Shown piece by piece: positions 53,611 through 63,246 of a stretch of DNA of 64,000 nucleotides. The notes under the pieces were generated by a model that made no database searches, was not told the DNA's origin, and saw only the letters and a program-made list of their open reading frames with translations. Made by a program: the position numbers and the translations under genes. Source of the DNA: Ruminococcus hominis (lineage in GTDB: Bacteria; Bacillota; Clostridia; Lachnospirales; Lachnospiraceae). The stretch is taken from positions 1,488,001 through 1,552,000 of the forward strand of contig NZ_JACOPE010000001.1 in NCBI RefSeq assembly GCF_014287355.1, in the 5' to 3' direction. Each line of letters starts with the position of its first letter. The stretch's first letter is position 1.

Positions 53611-54998
53611 TGGCAGATGTATTAAAGAAAGTTCCTGTAAGAGAACAGGATCCAAAAGTACGTGCAACTAATTTTGAAGAAGTATGTCTTGGATACAATA
53701 AAGAAGAGGCAATGGAAGAAGCTACTCGTTGCATTAACTGTAAAAATGCAAAATGTATTCAGGGATGTCCTGTATCTATCAATATTCCAGGATTTATTCA
53801 TGAAGTAAAAGAAGGTAATATCGAAGAGGCTTATAAGATTATCGGACAGTCTTCAGCATTACCTGCTATTTGCGGACGTGTATGTCCACAGGAATCACAG
53901 TGTGAAGGAAAATGTATCCGTGGCATCAAAGGTGAGCCGATTTCTATCGGTAAACTGGAGAGATTTGTTGCAGATTATGCTTTGGAGCATGATATTAAAC
54001 CAGTTGGAGCAGAAGAAAAGAACGGACATAAAGTTGCTGTTATCGGTTCAGGTCCTTCAGGACTTACATGTGCCGGCGACCTTGCAAAACTTGGTTACGA
54101 TGTAACTGTATTTGAAGCACTTCATGAACTCGGTGGAGTATTGGTATATGGAATTCCAGAATTCCGTCTTCCAAAACAGAAAGTTGTAGCAAAAGAGATT
54201 GAAAAAGTAAAAGAGCTTGGAGTTAAATTTGAGACAAACGTTGTAATCGGAAAATCTACAACAATTGATATGTTGATTGAAGATGAAGGGTTTGAATCTG
54301 TATTTATCGGTTCAGGTGCAGGTCTTCCTAAATTTATGGGTATTCCTGGTGAAAATGCAAATGGCGTATTCTCTGCTAATGAGTATTTGACAAGAAGTAA
54401 CTTGATGAAAGCTTTTGACGATTCTTATGACACACCAATTTCAGCCGGACATAAAGTAGCTGTTGTAGGTGGTGGTAACGTTGCTATGGATGCTGCAAGA
54501 ACAGCACTTCGTCTTGGTGCAGAAGTACATGTTGTATATCGTCGTAGTGAAGAAGAACTTCCAGCACGAGTAGAAGAAGTGCATCATGCAAAAGAAGAGG
54601 GAATCATTTTTGATTTGCTGAGAAATCCAAAAGAAATCAAAGTAGATGAGAATGGTAACGTAACTGGAATGACAGTCGTTAAAATGGAACTTGGAGAGCC
54701 GGATGCATCAGGAAGAAGACGTCCTGTTGAAGTTGCAGGTTCTGAATATGACATTGATGTAGATACAGTGATTATGTCACTTGGTACATCACCAAACCCA
54801 TTGATCTCTTCTACAACTGAAGGGCTGGAGATTAATAAATGGAAATGTATCGTAGCAGAAGAAGAAACTGGAAAAACATCTAAAGAGGGTGTATATGCCG
54901 GTGGAGATGCTGTTACCGGTGCAGCTACAGTTATCCTTGCAATGGGTGCCGGTAAAGCAGCGGCAAAGGGTATTGACGAATATCTTAGCAATAAATAG
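53610..54998 (+). CDS. nfnB: NfnB: large subunit (GltD-like) of the electron-bifurcating transhydrogenase
   Basis: This protein of 462 residues binds two [4Fe-4S] clusters at the N-terminus (C-I-N-C-K-N-A-K-C-I-Q-G-C-P and C-G-R-V-C-P-Q-E-S-Q-C-E-G-K-C). It carries FAD and NADP Rossmann sites (G-S-G-P-S-G-L-T-C-A-G and G-G-G-N-V-A-M-D). Such genes are often called gltA/glutamate synthase small subunit. Pairing with NfnA and the absence of a large GOGAT gene argue for NfnB, which couples NADH, ferredoxin and NADPH. It overlaps nfnA by 1 bp. Confidence 0.9.
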   Translation: MADVLKKVPVREQDPKVRATNFEEVCLGYNKEEAMEEATRCINCKNAKCIQGCPVSINIPGFIHEVKEGNIEEAYKIIGQSSALPAICGRVCPQESQCEGKCIRGIKGEPISIGKLERFVADYALEHDIKPVGAEEKNGHKVAVIGSGPSGLTCAGDLAKLGYDVTVFEALHELGGVLVYGIPEFRLPKQKVVAKEIEKVKELGVKFETNVVIGKSTTIDMLIEDEGFESVFIGSGAGLPKFMGIPGENANGVFSANEYLTRSNLMKAFDDSYDTPISAGHKVAVVGGGNVAMDAARTALRLGAEVHVVYRRSEEELPARVEEVHHAKEEGIIFDLLRNPKEIKVDENGNVTGMTVVKMELGEPDASGRRRPVEVAGSEYDIDVDTVIMSLGTSPNPLISSTTEGLEINKWKCIVAEEETGKTSKEGVYAGGDAVTGAATVILAMGAGKAAAKGIDEYLSNK

Positions 54999-55055
54999 TT
55001 TAGAGAGAGTAATTTTGCACTGAATAATTTTAGATGCAATGCATAAAATAATTAT

Positions 55056-55089
55056 GAGGATATAGGTTTTTCCTATATCCTCGTTTTTT
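55056..55089 (+). terminator. nfnAB terminator
   Basis: A perfect 11-bp stem GAGGATATAGG (55056-55066) with CCTATATCCTC (55072-55082), a T5 loop, then G and T6. Confidence 0.92.
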
Positions 55090-55107
55090 AGACATTAGGG
55101 GATTTAT

Positions 55108-55587
55108 ATGAAGATCACATTGATTACAGTTGGAAAAATAAAAGAAAAGTATTTGAAAGATGCAATTTCAGAATATAGTAAACGTTTGAGCCGTTATTGC
55201 AAATTAGAAATCATAGAAGTTGCTGATGAAAAAACTCCTGATAACGCAAGTCAGATTGTTGAAGACGGAATTCGTGATAAAGAAGGAGAACGTATCTTAA
55301 AATATGTGAAAGAAGATGCATTTGTTGTTACTTTAGAAATCAAGGGAAAACTCTTGACCTCTGAAGAACTGGCTGATAAAATTGAAACTCTGGGTATTCA
55401 AGGGACCAGTCATATCATATTTATTATTGGTGGTTCAATAGGCCTTGGAAATGAGGTGTTAAAACGCTCAAACTATGCGTTGAGTTTTTCTAAAATGACA
55501 TTTCCACACCAACTGATGCGTGTAATTTTACTGGAACAGATATATCGGAGTTATAGAATAATAAATCACGAACCATACCACAAGTAA
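55108..55587 (+). CDS. rlmH: 23S rRNA pseudouridine(1915)-N3-methyltransferase
   Basis: A SPOUT-class methyltransferase of 159 residues that methylates pseudouridine 1915 in helix 69. The knot region has [12 protein letters not shown], and the C-terminus [23 protein letters not shown] is diagnostic. AGGGGAT precedes the ATG. It lies just after the nfnAB terminator. Confidence 0.97.
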   Translation: MKITLITVGKIKEKYLKDAISEYSKRLSRYCKLEIIEVADEKTPDNASQIVEDGIRDKEGERILKYVKEDAFVVTLEIKGKLLTSEELADKIETLGIQGTSHIIFIIGGSIGLGNEVLKRSNYALSFSKMTFPHQLMRVILLEQIYRSYRIINHEPYHK

Positions 55588-55635
55588 GTCATTTAATAGA
55601 TAAAAAATATAAGCAAAAGAAGAGGATTTTAAAAC

Positions 55636-57687
55636 ATGCAAGAAGCAACACAAGATATACAGGAAGAAGGCATGGCATTCTTAGAAACTGTCAAAGAAAA
55701 ATTGAAACAGAAATTGGCACAGCTTTATGAAACTCTTTTGGACGGACAAAAAGAGATAGATCAGATGCAAGAATATTTCTGGGATAATTATACAGAGATG
55801 GATGAATATGGTTATGAATATTATGATAACCAACAGGCATTACTGCAACAGGTAAATGCAAATCAGAATACATTGTCAATGAAACATCGACTTGAGTCTT
55901 TGTTAGATTCACCTTTTTTCGGACGTGTTGATTTTCTGTATGATGGAGACGAAGAACCCGAATCATTTTATATTGGCATTGCAAATTTTGCAGAAGACAC
56001 TGGAAGGCAGCCTCTTATTTATGACTGGAGAGCACCGATAAGCAGTTTATTTTATGATTATGATAAAGGCAATGCTTCTTATGAAGCACCGGCTGGAATA
56101 ATTACAGGTGAAATTACAGCAAAAGGACAATATAAAATAAAAAAAGGTAAAATTATATATGCTTTTGAAAGTGATATGCTGATAGATGATGAAATTTTAA
56201 AACAAGAATTAGGAAGCAATGGCGATGTTCAATTAAAAAGCATTATTAGAACAATACAAAAAGAACAAAATGAGATTATCAGGAACACCAAGGATCAAAT
56301 ATTGATTATTCAGGGGGCAGCGGGAAGTGGAAAAACATCTATTGCTTTACACAGAATTGCTTATCTGCTATATCATGATCGTAAAAATTTAAAATCATCA
56401 AACATTTTAATTTTATCTCCCAATAGTGTGTTTTCTGATTATATTTCACATATTCTTCCAGAACTTGGTGAAGAGAATATTCAGGAAATGAGTTTTGATA
56501 TTTTTGCTTACAAAGAATTAAAAGAATTTGTCTATGATTGCGAAGATCGCTATCATCAATTGGAACGGCAGTTACATGATTGTCCATCAAGTGAGATTCA
56601 TCGTTACAGATACAAACAGTCTTTTGATTTTATCGGACAGATGGAAGGTTTTCTTGCTGCATTAGAAGATCGCTTGATTGATTTTCATGATATTGAATGG
56701 CGTGGATACCATAAGTCAGAAGAAGATTTAATCCAATTATTTTATTTCAAATTTCAAGACACTCCGATTTTGGTAAGAATGGATGCAATTAAAGAATATT
56801 TTATTGATGAGGTTGAAACCAGTATGGGACGTGATCTTAAGGAAGATGAACACATTTATTTTGATGAACTTTTTGATAAAATGTATCAGACAAAAGATTT
56901 GTATATTATTTATAATTGGTTTTTAGAAGATATAGATTCTCCAGTGTTGCCAAAAGTGTCGTATGAACGTCGCATACTGAAATATGAAGATGTATATCCG
57001 ATGCTCTATTTAAAATATCGACTCTATGGAAAGAAACAGCATCACCGTATTAAACATGTGGTGATTGATGAAATGCAGGATTATTCTTATTTACAGTATA
57101 CAATTTTACAAACAATGTTTGATTGCAAGATGACGATACTTGGAGATAAGGCACAATCTATGGATGAACAAACACAAGATGTTCTTGCTTTCCTGCCGAA
57201 AATATTTGGAAAACAAGTTCGGAAAATTGTTATGAATAAGAGTTATCGAAATACAGTTGAAATTGCAAAGTATGCAGCAGGACTGACAGGTATTTGTGAT
57301 TTGGAATTGTTTGACCGTCATGGAAAAGACGTGGTAGAAAAAACTTTTTCATCAGTAGAATCAGTAATTTCTGAAATTTTGAAAAATATTAATTTGGATA
57401 AATATGAAACAGCAGCGGTTTTAGCCAGAACAGAGAAGGAAGCTTTTGAATTATATAGTTTATTAAAAAGAAAAGATGAAAATGTCTCTTATATGGATCG
57501 AGATACATCTGTTTTTCAGAAAGGGCTGACGATCACCACATACTACCTTGCAAAAGGATTAGAGTTTGATCAAGTTTTCACTGTTCGTTCGGATATTGAA
57601 ACAAATATGTCAAAACAGGCAGATTATATTTGTGCGACAAGAGCGTTACATGAGTTATATATGTATACCTTGGAAAATAATAAATAA
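55636..57687 (+). CDS. helD: HelD-like superfamily I helicase
   Basis: A UvrD-like ATPase of 683 residues. A long N-terminal coiled coil (about residues 10-75) is followed by the Walker A G-A-A-G-S-G-K-T-S (227-235). Later motifs are V-V-I-D-E-M-Q-D-Y-S, M-N-K-S-Y-R-N-T and T-I-T-T-Y-Y-L-A-K-G-L-E-F-D. The coiled-coil arm before the motor is the mark of HelD, which frees stalled RNA polymerase from nucleic acid, rather than UvrD or PcrA. No clear terminator follows. Confidence 0.87.
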   Translation: MQEATQDIQEEGMAFLETVKEKLKQKLAQLYETLLDGQKEIDQMQEYFWDNYTEMDEYGYEYYDNQQALLQQVNANQNTLSMKHRLESLLDSPFFGRVDFLYDGDEEPESFYIGIANFAEDTGRQPLIYDWRAPISSLFYDYDKGNASYEAPAGIITGEITAKGQYKIKKGKIIYAFESDMLIDDEILKQELGSNGDVQLKSIIRTIQKEQNEIIRNTKDQILIIQGAAGSGKTSIALHRIAYLLYHDRKNLKSSNILILSPNSVFSDYISHILPELGEENIQEMSFDIFAYKELKEFVYDCEDRYHQLERQLHDCPSSEIHRYRYKQSFDFIGQMEGFLAALEDRLIDFHDIEWRGYHKSEEDLIQLFYFKFQDTPILVRMDAIKEYFIDEVETSMGRDLKEDEHIYFDELFDKMYQTKDLYIIYNWFLEDIDSPVLPKVSYERRILKYEDVYPMLYLKYRLYGKKQHHRIKHVVIDEMQDYSYLQYTILQTMFDCKMTILGDKAQSMDEQTQDVLAFLPKIFGKQVRKIVMNKSYRNTVEIAKYAAGLTGICDLELFDRHGKDVVEKTFSSVESVISEILKNINLDKYETAAVLARTEKEAFELYSLLKRKDENVSYMDRDTSVFQKGLTITTYYLAKGLEFDQVFTVRSDIETNMSKQADYICATRALHELYMYTLENNK

Positions 57688-57702
57688 AAAATCTTTGTTC
57701 AT

Positions 57703-57731
57703 TCATAGAAAAGAAAGTTCTCTCATAGATT
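57703..57731 (+). promoter_or_regulatory. Candidate SigE (mother-cell) promoter of yqfC
   Basis: TCATAGAA (57703-57710), 13-bp spacer and CATAGATT (57724-57731) each match 7 of 8 positions of the Bacillus SigE boxes. yqfCD is SigE-controlled in Bacillus. Confidence 0.5.
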
Positions 57732-57761
57732 TTTTATAAAAAAGAATACGTGATCGTGTAT

Positions 57762-58046
57762 ATGAGAGCAAAGCAGAAGCAAGATCAGTTAAAGAATAAG
57801 ATTACTTCTGTTACAGGAATGCCCGATGAGGTTATTTTAGGAGCATCGGTTATAAATATACTTGGATATCATAAGTTATATATAGAAAACTATCGTGGAA
57901 TCCTTGAATATACTTCTTGCCTGATACGTATTCAGACAAAACAGACACAAATACGTGTTGTTGGAAAGAAATTAAAAATAGAATATTATACAAATTTAGA
58001 AATGAAAATCACAGGAGATATTTGTTCGATAGAATTTTGTAAATAA
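57762..58046 (+). CDS. yqfC: Sporulation protein YqfC
   Basis: A small protein of about 94 residues with the family core Y-I-E-N-Y-R-G-I-L-E-Y-T and a preceding L-G-Y-H-K-L-Y. YqfC is found only in spore-formers and is linked with YqfD. A GTG at 57750 or the ATG at 57762 could start it. Neither has a strong ribosome-binding site, and the ATG gives the usual M-R-A-K-Q N-terminus. yqfD follows by 11 bp. Confidence 0.87.
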   Translation: MRAKQKQDQLKNKITSVTGMPDEVILGASVINILGYHKLYIENYRGILEYTSCLIRIQTKQTQIRVVGKKLKIEYYTNLEMKITGDICSIEFCK

Positions 58047-58057
58047 GGAGTTTTCTA

Positions 58058-59290
58058 TTGATACATTCAATCATCCAATATCTTCAAGGGTATTTGATTT
58101 TATGCGTGGAAGGAGATTCGGCAGAGCGCTTTTTGAATTTATGTTCATATCATAAAATATATATATGGAATGTAACCATTCATGACAATGTTTATGAATT
58201 ACAAATAAGAATCAAAGATTTTCGAAAAATCCGCCCGATTGCCCGGAAAACGCATACACATGTAAAAATAAAAAATCGTTTTGGCTTTCCGTTCTTTATA
58301 TATTCTCATAAAGTAAGGGTTTTCTTTCTTGTTGGAATTATTTTTTGTATCTGTTTGTTAAAAGAATGCTCCGCCAGAATATGGGATGTGCATTTTAGCG
58401 GAAATCAAGAACTGACTGCAGAATCACTAATGGATTTTTTGCAGACAATTTCTATATATCCTGGAATGCGTAAAGAAAAAATAGATTGTTTTCAGGTAAA
58501 TAAAGTACTTCGTGAACAATATCCTGAGATTGTATGGGTGTCTACTTCGCTAGATGGAAGTATTCTTCAAATTAAAATCAAAGAAAATGAAATGCGAAGA
58601 AATAACATACCTTCATTGGAAGACGCAGAAGGGATAGATTTGATCGCAACTTGTGATGGAGTTATAACACAAATTATAACAAGAAAAGGAATCCCCCTTG
58701 TACATGTCGGAGATCAAGTAAAAAAAGGAGATATCCTGGTATCTGGAAGATTGGAAATCAAGAATGATTCCCAGGAAATTATCCGTTATCAATATGAACA
58801 TTCTGATGCGGATATTTTTGCAGATACAATAAAAGTATATACGGATAAAATTTCAAGGAAGTATAAGCAAAAACAGTATAATAAAAAAGAACAACGATTT
58901 ACTATCTTTTTTAGGATAAAATCCTGGTCTATTGAAATTGGAAGCCTGAGAAATTCCTTTTCGAATGTTGAAAAGGAATCAGTGGAATATCAGATTCAAT
59001 TTGGTGAAAATTTTAAATTGCCGATTTATTATGGATATGCGAAGGCTAAGGGGTATCATTTTATACCCAAAAATTATTCAAAAGAAGAATTAAAAACAAA
59101 ATTGAATTTGAATTTTGAACAATTTCTCCAAAAATTGGAAGAAAAGGGTATTCAAATAACAGGGAAAAGTGTTAATATACATTTATATGACGTTTTTGCA
59201 TCGGCAGATGGAACATTATATTTAAATCAGACAATTACACAACCTGTCGAGACAGAAATGATGGAAATTGAAAGGAACGAACCGGAATGA
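58058..59290 (+). CDS. yqfD: Sporulation protein YqfD, UUG start
   Basis: This protein of 410 residues has an N-terminal cytosolic domain of about 80 residues, one transmembrane helix (86-102) and a large extracytoplasmic part with a FtsQ/SpoIIR-like segment (G-N-Q-E-L-T-A-E-S-L). It belongs to a sporulation-specific family of unknown mechanism. The start is TTG at 58058 with AAGGAG 7 nt upstream. The end overlaps phoH (ATGA). Confidence 0.92.
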   Translation: MIHSIIQYLQGYLILCVEGDSAERFLNLCSYHKIYIWNVTIHDNVYELQIRIKDFRKIRPIARKTHTHVKIKNRFGFPFFIYSHKVRVFFLVGIIFCICLLKECSARIWDVHFSGNQELTAESLMDFLQTISIYPGMRKEKIDCFQVNKVLREQYPEIVWVSTSLDGSILQIKIKENEMRRNNIPSLEDAEGIDLIATCDGVITQIITRKGIPLVHVGDQVKKGDILVSGRLEIKNDSQEIIRYQYEHSDADIFADTIKVYTDKISRKYKQKQYNKKEQRFTIFFRIKSWSIEIGSLRNSFSNVEKESVEYQIQFGENFKLPIYYGYAKAKGYHFIPKNYSKEELKTKLNLNFEQFLQKLEEKGIQITGKSVNIHLYDVFASADGTLYLNQTITQPVETEMMEIERNEPE

Positions 59291-60285
59291 GCTTATCGGA
59301 ATTAAATATTGATATCCCGGCTGAACACGAAAAAAACGTGTTCGGCCAGTTTGATGTATTTGCGAAAAAAATAGAACGTACATTTCATGTAACATTGATC
59401 TCACGAGATGGCATAATTAAAATTCTTGGTGAACAGTCACTGGCGCAGAAAGCATATCGTGTACTTAGCCAGCTTACAGAATTATCCCGCAGAGGAAATA
59501 CGATCACAGAACAAAATGTAAATTATGCAATTTCACTTGTGTTTGAGGGCCAGGAAGAAGAAATTGTAGAAATAGATAAAGATTTAATTTGTCATACATT
59601 ACAAGGAAAACCAATCAAACCAAAGACACTTGGTCAGAAAAAATATGTAGATGCGATACGGAATGGAATGATCACTTTCGGATTAGGACCGGCAGGAACG
59701 GGAAAAACGTATTTAGCAATGGCAATGGCAATCACTGCATTTAAAAATAATGAGGTGAGTCGAATTATTTTAACAAGACCTGCTATTGAAGCAGGAGAAA
59801 AGCTTGGATTCCTTCCAGGTGATCTGCAGAGCAAGATCGATCCATATCTCCGACCGTTATATGATGCATTATATCAGATTATGGGAGCGGAGAGCTTTAT
59901 TAAAAATCAGGAAAAGGGATTGATTGAAGTGGCCCCTCTCGCATATATGAGAGGACGTACTTTGGATAATGCGTTTATCATTCTGGATGAAGCACAAAAT
60001 ACAACACCTGCCCAGATGAAGATGTTTCTTACGCGAATCGGGTTTGGTTCCAAGGTTGTTATTACCGGAGATTCTTCGCAGAAGGATTTACCGGCAGGAA
60101 GTGTGTCTGGATTAGATGTTGCGGTAAAGGTAGTCAAAGATATTGAAGATATCAGCATTTGTACTTTGACAAGTAAGGATGTTGTGCGCCATCCACTTGT
60201 ACAACGTATTGTAAAAGCGTATGAAGCATACGAAAATAAAAGTACTCGTTCGGGGAAAACAAATGCAAAAAGGAGAAAATCATGA
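59287..60285 (+). CDS. phoH: PhoH-like ATPase
   Basis: A cytosolic P-loop ATPase of 332 residues. Walker A is G-P-A-G-T-G-K-T (134-141) and Walker B is F-I-I-L-D-E-A-Q-N. The core L-T-R-P-A-I-E-A-G-E-K-L-G-F-L-P-G-D is diagnostic. Members are linked to RNA metabolism and lie beside ybeY in most Firmicutes. The start overlaps yqfD by 4 bp, and its stop overlaps ybeY by 4 bp. Confidence 0.94.
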   Translation: MSLSELNIDIPAEHEKNVFGQFDVFAKKIERTFHVTLISRDGIIKILGEQSLAQKAYRVLSQLTELSRRGNTITEQNVNYAISLVFEGQEEEIVEIDKDLICHTLQGKPIKPKTLGQKKYVDAIRNGMITFGLGPAGTGKTYLAMAMAITAFKNNEVSRIILTRPAIEAGEKLGFLPGDLQSKIDPYLRPLYDALYQIMGAESFIKNQEKGLIEVAPLAYMRGRTLDNAFIILDEAQNTTPAQMKMFLTRIGFGSKVVITGDSSQKDLPAGSVSGLDVAVKVVKDIEDISICTLTSKDVVRHPLVQRIVKAYEAYENKSTRSGKTNAKRRKS

Positions 60286-60776
60286 GTTTATATATAGAAG
60301 ATGAGAGCAGTATTACACTTCCGATTGAGACGGAATCAATTGCAAATCTTGTGGTAGAAGCAGCATTGGATTATATTCAGTGTCCGTTTGAAGCAGAAGT
60401 AAACTTGTTACTGACAGATGATGAAGCAATTCATGAAATGAATCAGGAATTTAGACAGGTAGACCGCTCTACAGATGTATTGTCTTTTCCAATGTTAGAA
60501 TATGCAAATCCAGGTGATTTTTCAGAAATTGAAGAACAAGAAGATGCATTCAACCCAGAGACCGGAGAATTGATGCTTGGAGATATTGTGATTTCAAAAG
60601 AACATGTTCTTGCACAGGCAGAAGCTTATGCACATTCTCCAAAGCGGGAGTTTGCTTTTCTTATTGCACATAGTATGCTTCATCTATTTGGGTTCGATCA
60701 CATGGAAGAGGAAGAACGTATGATAATGGAAGCAAAGCAGCGGGAAATTATGGAAAAAGTACAAATATTACGCTAA
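60282..60776 (+). CDS. ybeY: Endoribonuclease YbeY (rRNA maturation)
   Basis: A zinc endoribonuclease of 164 residues with the catalytic motif A-H-S-M-L-H-L-F-G-F-D-H (three His) and the R-x-x-D-R-S-T-D-V-L-S-F-P-M segment. It takes part in 16S rRNA 3'-end maturation and ribosome quality control. AAAGGAG lies inside phoH. A segment around residues 75-90 (E-Q-E-D-A-F-N-P-E-T-G) is longer than in many YbeY proteins. Confidence 0.96.
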   Translation: MSLYIEDESSITLPIETESIANLVVEAALDYIQCPFEAEVNLLLTDDEAIHEMNQEFRQVDRSTDVLSFPMLEYANPGDFSEIEEQEDAFNPETGELMLGDIVISKEHVLAQAEAYAHSPKREFAFLIAHSMLHLFGFDHMEEEERMIMEAKQREIMEKVQILR

Positions 60777-60791
60777 CTGACGGAGGGGATG

Positions 60792-62477
60792 ATGACGAAT
60801 TTACAAAGTAATAAAAAAACAAAGAAAAAAGATGATTTTTTGATGCAGGGAGCAATATTGGCAATTGCAATGTTTCTTACAAAAATCATCGGAGTTGTAT
60901 ATAGAATTCCATTGACAAATATCCTGGGAGACGAAGGAAACGGATTCTACGGTTATGCATTTGAGGTTTATGCGATGGCCTTGATGCTTTCAACATTTAG
61001 TCTTCCTGTTGCAGTTTCAAAGTTAGTTTCAGCAAGACTTGCAATGCATCAGAAACGAAATGCGTTTCGAGTGTTTCTTGGAGCGTTGGCATTTTCAATT
61101 GTCGTAGGACTGGTTATCTCACTTTTAATCTTTTTTGGAGCAGGGGCAATTTCTACGCATATGATGGAATCTCCGCTCAGTGTATATGCACTTCGAGTAT
61201 TGGCTGTAGGTCTTTTTATTGTTGCTGTTCTTGGTGTTCTTCGAGGCTATTTCCAGGGACTTGGAACTATGGTCCCAACTGCGATCTCGCAGATCATTGA
61301 GCAGATTATCAATGCAATCGTAAGTATTGCAGGGGCAAAAGTACTGTTTGATGTTGGGGCAGCAGCAGGTAAAAAATCAGGAGAAGAATTACTTGGTCCG
61401 GCATATGGAGCTGCCGGTGGAACTCTTGGAACAGTAGTGGGTGCATTTGCGGCGTTATTATTCTTGCTTTTTGCGATTTTCTTATATCGAAATAATATTC
61501 GTAGACAGTTAAAAAGTGATACTACTCGTAGAAAAGAAAGTTATAAGCGTATAATTAAAATCCTGTTAATTACAATTGCACCGATTGTTTTCAGTACCGC
61601 AATTTATAATATCAATCAGATTTTAGATCTGACAATATTCAATAAGGTTATGGCAGCACAAGGATTTACGGAGAAAGAGTATATGGCTTTACAGGGAATT
61701 TATACTGGAAAGTATAATACATTGATTAATGTGCCGCTTGCAATGGCAAATGGATTGGCGGCTTCAATTATTCCGAGTATGACAACAGCCGTTGCAGTGC
61801 ATGACAAAAACCAGATTCATGAAAAAATCAGTCAATCGATTCGATTTACAATGATTATTGCAATTCCATGTTTTATTGGATTTATTGTACTTGGGTCTCC
61901 GCTTATGGTTCTTTTGTATAATGATACAAGCAAAACACCGGCAACATTGCTCGCTATTGGCTCGATTACGGTTGTTTTGTATTGCTGGTCAACTGTTTCA
62001 AACTCAATTTTACAAGGTCTTGATAAGTTATCTGAACCTGCTAAAAATGCAGGGATTTCATTGGTTGTACATTTGATCGCATTATTTATTATGTTAGTTG
62101 TATTAAAATGGAATATCTATGCGTTAGTAGGAAGTAATATTGTTTTTGCAATTTGTATGTGCCTGCTCAATGCACGTGCAATTCATAAAGCATGTGATTA
62201 TCGCCAGGAAATTGATAATACATTTGTCAAACCATTGATTGCAGCATTGATTATGGGTGCAGTTACGTATCTTGTACATTTCATTTTTGATCTTTTGGTT
62301 GGAGGGCGTTTTGCTGCAACATGTATTGCAATTTTATTTGCAGTGATTGTTTATGCATTTGCATTATTAAAACTCGGGACATTGTCAAATGATGACATCC
62401 GGGCATTACCACAGGGAGATAAGATTTTACATATTTGTAAAAAATTCCATCTGCTTCCAAAATATAGAATGTTATAA
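60792..62477 (+). CDS. SpoVB/MurJ-like polysaccharide flippase
   Basis: A polytopic protein of about 561 residues in the MOP superfamily with some 14 transmembrane helices. It has the N-terminal T-K-I-I-G-V-V-Y-R-I-P-L-T-N-I-L-G motif typical of SpoVB/YtgP-type proteins. It probably moves lipid-linked cell-wall or spore-cortex precursors. Two ATGs (60789, 60792) follow GGAGGGG very closely; the second has the better spacing. It follows ybeY by 15 bp. Confidence 0.88.
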   Translation: MTNLQSNKKTKKKDDFLMQGAILAIAMFLTKIIGVVYRIPLTNILGDEGNGFYGYAFEVYAMALMLSTFSLPVAVSKLVSARLAMHQKRNAFRVFLGALAFSIVVGLVISLLIFFGAGAISTHMMESPLSVYALRVLAVGLFIVAVLGVLRGYFQGLGTMVPTAISQIIEQIINAIVSIAGAKVLFDVGAAAGKKSGEELLGPAYGAAGGTLGTVVGAFAALLFLLFAIFLYRNNIRRQLKSDTTRRKESYKRIIKILLITIAPIVFSTAIYNINQILDLTIFNKVMAAQGFTEKEYMALQGIYTGKYNTLINVPLAMANGLAASIIPSMTTAVAVHDKNQIHEKISQSIRFTMIIAIPCFIGFIVLGSPLMVLLYNDTSKTPATLLAIGSITVVLYCWSTVSNSILQGLDKLSEPAKNAGISLVVHLIALFIMLVVLKWNIYALVGSNIVFAICMCLLNARAIHKACDYRQEIDNTFVKPLIAALIMGAVTYLVHFIFDLLVGGRFAATCIAILFAVIVYAFALLKLGTLSNDDIRALPQGDKILHICKKFHLLPKYRML

Positions 62478-62496
62478 ATTTAACTGAATAAGAAAT

Positions 62497-62562
62497 AAAA
62501 AGAAGCCAATACTATATAAAAAAGGAGAGATCCTATGAGAAAATATTTTATTGGCTTTTTTT
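62497..62562 (+). promoter_or_regulatory. Terminator-like hairpin spanning the start of the BofC-domain gene
   Basis: AAGCCAAT (62503-62510) pairs with ATTGGCTT (62550-62557), extended by A/T pairs and followed by T7. The loop of about 40 nt contains the ribosome-binding site and ATG of the gene at 62535. It could act as a terminator after the flippase gene or limit translation. Confidence 0.35.
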
Positions 62563-62906
62563 CTATTATTTTAATAGTATTTAGTGTAATTACAGTAGGA
62601 TATCAATTGACTTATAAGTATACGAATACAAAAGCTCAACAGAGTAAGGAACAGATGCTGACAGAACGTATTGAAAAATCAGGAAGCATCAGCACAAAAG
62701 GGGATGCAGTAAAAAATAACGGGTATTATATTTCTTCCCTGCAAGGATATATTGTCGTATATTGTGATGACCATAAAACGGTATATGAAGTAACCGATAT
62801 TCCGATAAATTCACTTCCTAAAGATATACAGGAAAAAGTAATGAATTCAATGTATATTGAAAGTGCAGAGGAGTTATATCAATTTTTAGAAAACTATTCA
62901 AGCTGA
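62535..62906 (+). CDS. BofC C-terminal-domain protein
   Basis: A membrane-anchored or secreted protein of 123 residues. One N-terminal hydrophobic helix (about 5-25) is followed by a short linker and a BofC_C-like domain: Y-I-S-S-L-Q-G-Y-I-V-V-Y, V-Y-E-V-T-D-I-P-I and S-A-E-E-L-Y-Q-F-L-E. In Bacillus, BofC inhibits the SpoIVB protease that triggers SigK. This protein lacks the BofC N-terminal domain, so a simplified role is uncertain. AAAGGAGAG precedes the ATG. Confidence 0.72.
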   Translation: MRKYFIGFFSIILIVFSVITVGYQLTYKYTNTKAQQSKEQMLTERIEKSGSISTKGDAVKNNGYYISSLQGYIVVYCDDHKTVYEVTDIPINSLPKDIQEKVMNSMYIESAEELYQFLENYSS

Positions 62907-63008
62907 GAGTAGAGAATTTTGGCAGACGGGTAGACGAAATAAAAAAAATAGTGTAGTATAGTTATGTTTACGAGAAATTTACATGGAAAAGTAAAGTGAG
63001 GAATTACA

Positions 63009-63230
63009 ATGGATGAGCGAAAGATAGCAAGAATTAATGAATTATATAGAAAATCAAAAGCAGAAGGACTGACAGAATCCGAGAAAAAAGAACAGAAACT
63101 TTTACGACAGGAGTATCTGGAAAGTATTCGCGGTAACCTGCGCAGCCAGTTAAATAATATCGATATCAAGGAAAAAGATGGAAGTATCATAAACCTTGGT
63201 GAAAAATACGGAAGAAAAATTGGAAACTAG
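63009..63230 (+). CDS. DUF896 (YnzC-like) protein
   Basis: A small helical protein of 73 residues with the family core R-I-N-E-L-Y-R-K-S-K-A-E-G-L-T-E and K-E-Q-K-L-L-R-Q-E-Y-L. YnzC-type proteins form helical hairpins. In Bacillus the gene lies in the SOS sneA operon, but no such neighbours appear here. The function is unknown. Weak GTGAGGAA precedes the ATG. Confidence 0.9.
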   Translation: MDERKIARINELYRKSKAEGLTESEKKEQKLLRQEYLESIRGNLRSQLNNIDIKEKDGSIINLGEKYGRKIGN

Positions 63231-63246
63231 GAAGGGTGTTTGAATT

